From: Spirochaetia bacterium
GTDB taxonomy: Bacteria > Spirochaetota > Spirochaetia > Treponematales > Treponemataceae
Direction: 5' to 3'
Length of the DNA: 9,621 bases
Assembly: GCA_900769975.1 (NCBI GenBank)
Contig: CAAGIR010000208.1
Location: 1 to 9,621 of the forward strand
In this document: in pieces, positions 5,597-9,621 of the stretch
Layout of the letters: each line of letters starts with the position of its first letter
Position numbering within the stretch: position 1 is the stretch's first letter
Made by a program: the position numbers and the translations under genes
The notes under the pieces: generated by a model
Told to the model about the DNA's origin: nothing
The model's input: only the letters and a program-made list of their open reading frames with translations
Database searches by the model: none

Positions 5597-5717
5597 ATGA
5601 TAGTTGTTGCTCAGAAAGATGTCGAAAGATGTCACTGTAAATGACACTGTAAATGCAATTTTGGCACTGATAAAACAGAATCCTTCAATCTGCGGTGAAT
5701 GTGGAGCCAGTGTGTAG
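5597..5717 (+). pseudogene. Small zinc-knuckle protein frameshifted by a 10-bp tandem duplication
   Basis: ATG 5597 follows an excellent GGAGGGG site seven bases upstream. It reads MIVVAQKDVERCHCK and stops at 5642-5644. Positions 5614-5623 and 5624-5633 are an exact tandem of GAAAGATGTC; removing one copy restores a 36-codon frame (MIVVAQKDVTVNDTV... to ...NPSICGECGASV). A second tandem, 12 bases and in frame, follows at 5634-5655 and encodes TVND-TVNA. The C-terminus CGECGASV matches that of the 44-aa protein at 6850, both just upstream of nuclease genes. Without repair, only an ATG at 5619 lacking a ribosome site could give the tail. The product would bind metal at most through one CxxC pair. 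Function unknown. Confidence 0.65.
5614..5655 (+). repeat. Adjacent 10-bp and 12-bp tandem duplications
   Basis: GAAAGATGTC occurs twice head to tail (5614-5633). ACTGTAAATGAC is then followed by ACTGTAAATG (5634-5655). The first changes the reading frame and the second does not, pointing to replication slippage. Confidence 0.9.
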
Positions 5718-5728
5718 GAGGTAACTAA

Positions 5729-6808
5729 ATGATGGCTGATTTATTAAAAAACACAGTAATTTCTCTTAAACAGAGTCTTGTTTATACACTTTCTCTTGGA
5801 GATAAAGAGTTGTTTCACAGCAACGTACTGGGATGGCTTTTGGAAAATCATAATGACAAAGGCATTCAGCCAATTGTAAAACTCTTTATAAATGATGAAC
5901 TTGAAATTGAAAGAGTAGAAAGAGAGAAAAATCATTTTGATTTATTTGTAATCTGTCATAAAAAAAATAATGAAGCGGATAAGCATTTTGTAATTATTGA
6001 GAATAAATTCAAAAGCCTGCCGGATAAAAAACAACTGGAACGTTATGAAGTTGTATGTCAGGAAAAGAAGAATAAAAAAGATAATTATACGTTTATTCTT
6101 TTTGCACCACAGGATTCATTGAGAGTTTTTGAAAAAAATCGGCCAGTAAATTGGCAGACAGTTGCATACGAAGATTTATGCAAGGCTCTTTCTGAAACTC
6201 AGTTTTCATTAACAAGTGATGAACAAAAGTTTAGAAATGAATTCTTAAGTTCATATAAAAAACTCCTCCAATCATTGCTTAAAATTATAAGTCTTGTTGT
6301 AACCAGTGCCTCAGAAGAAATTAGTCCATATCTGGTTGATAAAGAAGTTTTGAATACTCTCAAAGAAATACGTCTGCATGATGTATATCAGAAATTGTAT
6401 GCATCTACAGTACAAAAAACTCTCAATATAAATGCCGGTAAAGACTGGAAGTCTGATATTTATTTTATGAATGGATCGGTATTGAAATGGACTTATATTC
6501 TAGATAATTCAAATATCGTTTATGGAGTAGAAATTCAACGAGAAAAATTTTGTATCTTTGCAGAAACAAAAGACAGAACCGTCCTAAAGCAAAGTGAGGA
6601 AAAGCTTTCCGAATATTTTGAAAGCATACTGAATGAAATCTTTGAAGAAGGTCGAATAAACCACAAAAAAGATGGAAGACTGAACGTATACAGTAAAGGT
6701 ATTTATAAATACCAGTATGCCAAAATACCTGCAGATACAACAATTAAAGATTTGCGAAAAAAAATAGAAATTGCAATGAAAAAAATTGAGGAAAGTAATC
6801 CATCATAG
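5729..6808 (+). CDS. PD-(D/E)XK superfamily nuclease-like protein (359 aa)
   Basis: The N-terminal half is a PD-(D/E)XK nuclease domain of the PDDEXK_4 type. Visible landmarks are KELFHSNVLGWLLEN with Glu27, the acidic strand HFDLFVI with Asp71, and VIIENKFKS with the E91-x-K93 pair, followed by the helix QLERYEVV. Together these give the usual metal-binding E-D-ExK set, so it is probably catalytically competent toward DNA. Residues 200-355 form an unassigned C-terminal domain that may recognise the target. ATG 5729 is chosen because AGGAGG (5716-5721) lies seven bases upstream; a second ATG follows at once. It begins the rightward gene set, twelve bases after the damaged zinc-knuckle gene. 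Proteins of this type are common in accessory regions and are often linked to defence, which here is inference. Confidence 0.85.
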   Translation: MMADLLKNTVISLKQSLVYTLSLGDKELFHSNVLGWLLENHNDKGIQPIVKLFINDELEIERVEREKNHFDLFVICHKKNNEADKHFVIIENKFKSLPDKKQLERYEVVCQEKKNKKDNYTFILFAPQDSLRVFEKNRPVNWQTVAYEDLCKALSETQFSLTSDEQKFRNEFLSSYKKLLQSLLKIISLVVTSASEEISPYLVDKEVLNTLKEIRLHDVYQKLYASTVQKTLNINAGKDWKSDIYFMNGSVLKWTYILDNSNIVYGVEIQREKFCIFAETKDRTVLKQSEEKLSEYFESILNEIFEEGRINHKKDGRLNVYSKGIYKYQYAKIPADTTIKDLRKKIEIAMKKIEESNPS

Positions 6809-6849
6809 TGTGGATAAATGTAAGAATAAAATTTTTGGAGGATTATATT

Positions 6850-6984
6850 ATGGGATTTTGGGAAGCAGTTGGCAAATGTGCAGATAAAGTTTCAAAGTCG
6901 GCAGAAAAATTATCTGGAACACCAAGTTTAAAAGAAGTAGAAGAAGGTAGTTCCTTCTGCGGTGAATGCGGAGCGAGCCTGTAA
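6850..6984 (+). CDS. 44-aa protein with C-terminal zinc-knuckle
   Basis: ATG 6850 has GGAGG eight bases upstream (6837-6841). The product starts MGFWEAVGKCADKVSKSAEK, an amphipathic helix, and ends FCGECGASL. That end is the usual second half of a bacterial zinc ribbon; the first CxxC pair is absent, leaving Cys10 as the only other thiol. This may be a shortened zinc-ribbon protein or one that dimerises around the metal. It sits between two nuclease genes, 41 bases after the first and 12 before the second, and is probably co-transcribed with both. Its tail nearly repeats that of the damaged gene at 5597. Function unknown. Confidence 0.75.
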   Translation: MGFWEAVGKCADKVSKSAEKLSGTPSLKEVEEGSSFCGECGASL

Positions 6985-6996
6985 GAGGAACGTATA

Positions 6997-7734
6997 ATGA
7001 CAGAAAAATATTCGAACTTTTCATCAGAAGTAATTGATGAGCTTGGCTATTATGTTTACAGACTGGTAGATCCAAGAAATGGCGAAACGTTTTATGTTGG
7101 AAAAGGCAAAGGTAATAGAGTTTTTGCTCATGTAGCAGAAACTCTAAAACTCACAGAACAGGAACAAAACGAAGCTCTATTGTCTTTGAAACAAGAACGT
7201 ATCCGTTCAATTCACGCAGAAGGACTGGAAGTAATTCAGATAATTCATCGACATGGAATTTCAAATGAAAAAACAGCTTACGAAGTTGAAGCCGCATTAA
7301 TTGATGCATATCCAGGACTTGCAAATGCTGTAGGTGGACATGGCAACGATTTTGGAGCCTTAAATATTAAGCAAATCATTGACCGCTATTCAGCAGCAGA
7401 AGCTGACCTTTCAAACTTTAAGGGAAGTTTAATTATAAAAATTACACAAGGTGTTGTTGATTTAAATGACGGAAATATTTATGAAGCTGTAAGAGCTGCA
7501 TGGAAACTTTCACCAAAACTAATTCAGAAAAATACGGTTTCATACGTATTTGCTTCGCTTAATGGTGTAATAAAAGGAGTTTATAGGGTTAACCAATGGC
7601 TGGCTTGTACGGATTCTGAACGCATACTTTTTGAAGGTATAGCTGCAGAAGAATTAAATAATTTTATTGGAAAAAGGATTCCTGACAGTTATCGTAAAAA
7701 AGGTGCTGCAAGCCCTACCCGCTATATAAAGTAA
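6997..7734 (+). CDS. GIY-YIG nuclease family protein (245 aa)
   Basis: The N-terminal third matches the GIY-YIG fold as found in the COG3680/LEM-3-like group. The GIY equivalent is YVYRLVDP (residues 19-26), the YIG equivalent is FYVGKGKGNRVFAH (32-45, with Arg41), and a Glu in AYEVEAALID (95-104) is the likely metal ligand. Such domains cut DNA by a single-metal mechanism. Residues 120-245 form an unassigned C-terminal domain rich in aromatic and basic residues, possibly for DNA binding. GAGGAA lies about nine bases before ATG 6997. The gene follows the 44-aa zinc-knuckle gene by 12 bases. Nothing suggests an intron or homing element: it is free-standing and the neighbours are not split by it. 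Confidence 0.85.
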   Translation: MTEKYSNFSSEVIDELGYYVYRLVDPRNGETFYVGKGKGNRVFAHVAETLKLTEQEQNEALLSLKQERIRSIHAEGLEVIQIIHRHGISNEKTAYEVEAALIDAYPGLANAVGGHGNDFGALNIKQIIDRYSAAEADLSNFKGSLIIKITQGVVDLNDGNIYEAVRAAWKLSPKLIQKNTVSYVFASLNGVIKGVYRVNQWLACTDSERILFEGIAAEELNNFIGKRIPDSYRKKGAASPTRYIK

Positions 7735-7815
7735 CATAGTCTGAAATTACGGAAAAATGTGTTTTGAATTATTGAAACACTAAAAATATAAAAGATAAAT
7801 CTTTGGAGGATTTAA

Positions 7816-9360
7816 ATGAAAAACTTGAAAAAGTATCTTGGTATTATTGGTTTAGTTCTTGCAGTGATGATGCTTACATCGTGCAAGACTGTTATCGGCG
7901 GAATTGAATTGAAGACAAGTTATGTGGTATTTGCCATTCTGGCTGCAATTGTGTGGGCAATTACAGCATTTCTTGCTTTACTCGCAAGCAAAAGTATTTT
8001 CGCCATTCTGTCGCTACTTGTAGCTGCATTCCCGTTTTTTTGGACACCAACTCAAAAATTGTCTCTGATTCTTTTTGGAATTGGTATTATTATGACTGTG
8101 TTTTTCTTTTTTTATACGAACGGACATCTTGATGCCGAAGCAGAAGCAGCTAAGCAGAAGAACTTTGCGGACAATAAGGCAAACGAAACTACAAAAGCGC
8201 AGGAGCGATATACCGAAACTCTGCCGAAAGTAAAACGCTATCTGGATTCAGTGGGCTTTGAACTTCCTCCGGATGAAAATGTATTCTTTATGCAGATAGA
8301 CCCGAATACCGGCAATTGGAAATATGAAGTTACCTATGATTTGAATGTAAATGCATGGGTAAAAAATACTTCATTTTCATCACTCTATAATGACCCAAAC
8401 TATGAACCAGATGACGAATGCTACTATCGATGTAAATATAAGGCAGGAAAGAACACAAAAAAATCTCCATCAGCTAACGGAATCCTTTTGACCGCTGACG
8501 GAAAAGCATATATCGGTGCAATTCAGGGAGATAAAACATTCTGGTGGCATACAGAAGATGGCAAAGGTATAGACAATAGTGTTCAGCCGGAAATTCATAC
8601 AGTGCTTGCCATTGGAAATATCACGAAGCAGTTACTGTGTGGACTTCATGTAAAAGTGCCTGATACGGAAAAAGTGCCTCATAACGATATTTGGCTTAAT
8701 GAATTTTATACAAATGAATTTTATACAAATACACCTGAAGAAATAACAAAGGATTACTACTGGTGCTCAGACTTCCCAAAATCAGTAAAGCGCGTCTTTG
8801 TTCTTCCTTCTGATGAATACGAAAAGAAAAACACGGTAACATTAGGTGCTGCATTTAATGAATGTTCAAATCTCCGCCTCTTCTACATGGGCTTTGACAA
8901 GTGTGAACATGAAAAATTCCTTTGTAAGGATGGCACATACAAAGTATTTGCCGATGACTCTCATGCAGAATTCATCAGCCCTTCAAGCGACAGTGCAGCA
9001 TTCTTTAATGCAGAAAAGAACTGCAAGAACTGGGAATTTAAGGTTGGTAAGACAATTAAGGATGCAGTTTCTGTTAATGAATTAAAAAAGGCAGAAAAGG
9101 AAGCCGCAGAGACCAATGCAAAGGCAGAAGCCGAAGCTAAAGCAAAAGCCGAAGCTGATGAAAAAGCAAAGAATCTCGCCGAAACACAGACCGTTCTTTC
9201 CCAGCTGGAAAGCGACCTTGAAGCCAAAAAAGCCGAACTTGCCTCTTTAGGAATGGATGCACAGGGCATTGTTCGTAAGGCTGCTTTGAACAAAGAAATC
9301 AAAGAACTTGAACCGCAGATTGAAACGCTAAAAGCAGAAGTGGAAAGATTGAGTAAGTAA
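7816..9360 (+). CDS. Membrane lipoprotein-like protein with coiled-coil tail (514 aa)
   Basis: ATG 7816 has GGAGG six bases upstream. The start MKNLKKYLGIIGLVLAVMML followed by TSC forms a lipoprotein signal with the lipid-bearing Cys23. Unusually, three more hydrophobic segments follow (about 35-57, 60-77, 82-100). Then comes a long soluble part (about 105-420) with several Cys and Trp (CYYRCKYK, WWHTEDGK, YYWCSDFP), which I do not recognise. Residues 420-514 are an Ala/Glu/Lys-rich coiled coil (AEAEAKAKAEADEKAKN). A tandem NEFYT-NEFYT duplication lies near residues 296-305. The gene follows the GIY-YIG gene by 81 bases, a gap with only a weak GTGTTT/AAACAC hairpin, and may share its transcript. 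The function is unknown; it may anchor a complex at the membrane or sense the envelope. Confidence 0.8.
   Translation: MKNLKKYLGIIGLVLAVMMLTSCKTVIGGIELKTSYVVFAILAAIVWAITAFLALLASKSIFAILSLLVAAFPFFWTPTQKLSLILFGIGIIMTVFFFFYTNGHLDAEAEAAKQKNFADNKANETTKAQERYTETLPKVKRYLDSVGFELPPDENVFFMQIDPNTGNWKYEVTYDLNVNAWVKNTSFSSLYNDPNYEPDDECYYRCKYKAGKNTKKSPSANGILLTADGKAYIGAIQGDKTFWWHTEDGKGIDNSVQPEIHTVLAIGNITKQLLCGLHVKVPDTEKVPHNDIWLNEFYTNEFYTNTPEEITKDYYWCSDFPKSVKRVFVLPSDEYEKKNTVTLGAAFNECSNLRLFYMGFDKCEHEKFLCKDGTYKVFADDSHAEFISPSSDSAAFFNAEKNCKNWEFKVGKTIKDAVSVNELKKAEKEAAETNAKAEAEAKAKAEADEKAKNLAETQTVLSQLESDLEAKKAELASLGMDAQGIVRKAALNKEIKELEPQIETLKAEVERLSK
8701..8730 (+). repeat. In-frame 15-bp tandem duplication
   Basis: GAATTTTATACAAAT occurs twice head to tail without mismatch, adding five residues (EFYTN) to the membrane lipoprotein. 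Perfect identity points to a recent event. Confidence 0.95.
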
Positions 9361-9387
9361 AAAAATATTTTAACAGCAAGGAATATC

Positions 9388-9415
9388 TTGACTTTTGGGC
9401 GAAAAGGCGTATATT
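9388..9415 (+). promoter_or_regulatory. Promoter of the small RNA
   Basis: TTGACT at 9388-9393 and TATATT at 9410-9415 are 16 bases apart, the strongest promoter match in this part of the window. It lies 28 bases after the lipoprotein stop and drives transcription into non-coding sequence. Confidence 0.65.
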
Positions 9416-9420
9416 TAAAA

Positions 9421-9508
9421 GCGAAAGGGAACACCGCACAAGCGGCTGTCTCCTTAAAGCTTTTATTGAAAAGCCTACCAGAGTTTGGACGCTGAGGTAG
9501 GCTTTTTT
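9421..9508 (+). ncRNA. Putative antitoxin RNA, about 88 nt
   Basis: The transcript would begin near 9421 and end at the terminator T run. It contains no ORF but two hairpins. The first (9427-9453) has stem CCGC-ACAA-GCGG extended by CTGTCTCC pairing with GGGAACA, with one bulge and one mismatch. The second is the terminator. It runs toward the oppositely oriented 28-aa toxin-like gene at 9515-9601 and would be antisense to the 3' part of that mRNA. CACCG (9432-9436) and GTCTCCTT (9448-9455) both recur as one block at 9606-9618, over the toxin ribosome site, so the RNA could also pair there. This is the arrangement of Fst/par antitoxin RNAs. Confidence 0.6.
9469..9508. terminator. Bidirectional terminator shared by RNA and toxin gene
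   Basis: Arms AAAAGCCTACC (9469-9479) and GGTAGGCTTTT (9496-9506) enclose a 16-base loop. Six T follow on the plus strand, and the minus strand reads a shorter T stretch after the same stem. Both converging transcripts would end here and overlap across the hairpin. Confidence 0.85.
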
Positions 9509-9514
9509 ATGCTT

Positions 9515-9601
9515 CTACAAGAATAACTTGAAGAGAGCGAGTGCGTTTATAACTAAGTCTAAAATCGCAATGACAAGCATCGCTTTTTCATATTTCGTCA
9601 T
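9515..9601 (-). CDS. 28-aa hydrophobic peptide, putative type I toxin (holin-like)
   Basis: ATG 9601 reads MTKYEKAMLVIAILDLVINA and ends LALFKLFL before TAG at 9517-9515. A short polar start containing Tyr-Glu and one membrane-spanning helix (about residues 8-28) fit the Hol_Tox/TxpA/Fst group of membrane-damaging peptides, whose members commonly begin M-x3-E-x2-x-L. AAGGAG lies at 9618-9613, eleven bases before the ATG, a rather long spacing that may reflect regulation. The promoter would lie beyond the right edge. A short RNA from the opposite strand converges on it through a shared terminator. The closest alternative is a chance hydrophobic frame, but the ribosome site, the terminator and the opposing RNA argue against that. 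Confidence 0.65.
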   Translation of the reverse strand: MTKYEKAMLVIAILDLVINALALFKLFL

Positions 9602-9621
9602 ACTGCACCGGTCTCCTTTTC

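Larger units (their letters stand above)
9448..9618 (+). repeat. Short direct repeats linking the RNA and the toxin ribosome site
   Basis: GTCTCCTT occurs at 9448-9455 and 9611-9618. CACCG occurs at 9432-9436 and 9606-9610. In the right copy they are contiguous over 13 bases; in the left copy they are split across the two arms of the first hairpin. Confidence 0.7.

Noticed and set aside
6997..7734. GIY-YIG gene as a homing endonuclease of an intron or intein
   Set aside because: It is free-standing with its own ribosome site, does not interrupt any gene, and resembles the COG3680 group rather than intron-encoded enzymes.
8961..9434. Reverse-strand Ala/Ser-rich ORF of 157 codons
   Set aside because: It is the complement of the Glu/Lys/Ala coiled-coil region, a common source of spurious long frames, and it runs through the small-RNA promoter.
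1..9621. CRISPR array, tRNA or rRNA genes
   Set aside because: No regularly spaced repeats, cloverleaf or rRNA motifs were seen on either strand.

Overview
The window is A+T-rich (mid-30s percent GC by eye). Its genes have strong GGAGG-type ribosome sites, and one product carries a lipoprotein signal. Gene content and style suggest a low-GC anaerobe. A spirochaete such as Treponema is my best guess, with a Clostridia-like Firmicute as the alternative; no rRNA or housekeeping gene settles it. The content is accessory: a peptide natural-product cassette, a decayed toxin-antitoxin pair, nucleases, gene fragments, repeats and a probable RNA-regulated small toxin.

Layout. 1-923 (+): fragments and an unknown 156-aa gene (453-923) that starts inside a 136-bp repeat carrying its promoter, ribosome site and first 21 codons. 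974-2987 (-): a RiPP cassette, read right to left as promoter with clustered operator half-sites, 36-aa Cys-containing precursor, terminator hairpin, radical SAM/SPASM maturase, and an overlapping 89-aa gene. 3040-5040 (+): a frameshifted 95-aa gene, a possible structured RNA with its own promoter and terminator, and hipBA interrupted by three single-base indels. 5028-5165: the second copy of the 136-bp repeat, so about 4.5 kb is bracketed by direct repeats. 5176-5717: a 56-aa ORF, a reverse-strand gene remnant and a small zinc-knuckle gene frameshifted by a 10-bp tandem duplication. 5729-9360 (+): a PD-(D/E)XK nuclease, a 44-aa zinc-knuckle protein, a GIY-YIG nuclease and a 514-aa membrane lipoprotein with a coiled-coil tail. 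9388-9621: a short RNA gene (+) facing a 28-aa hydrophobic peptide gene (-) across a shared terminator.

The main discoveries proposed are (i) the last locus, which has the architecture of an Fst/par-like type I toxin-antitoxin system, including split complementarity between the sense RNA and the toxin ribosome site, and (ii) the compact RiPP cassette with an unrecognised precursor. Decay is localised: four probable single-base indels lie between 3055 and 4430, while the long genes on both sides are intact.
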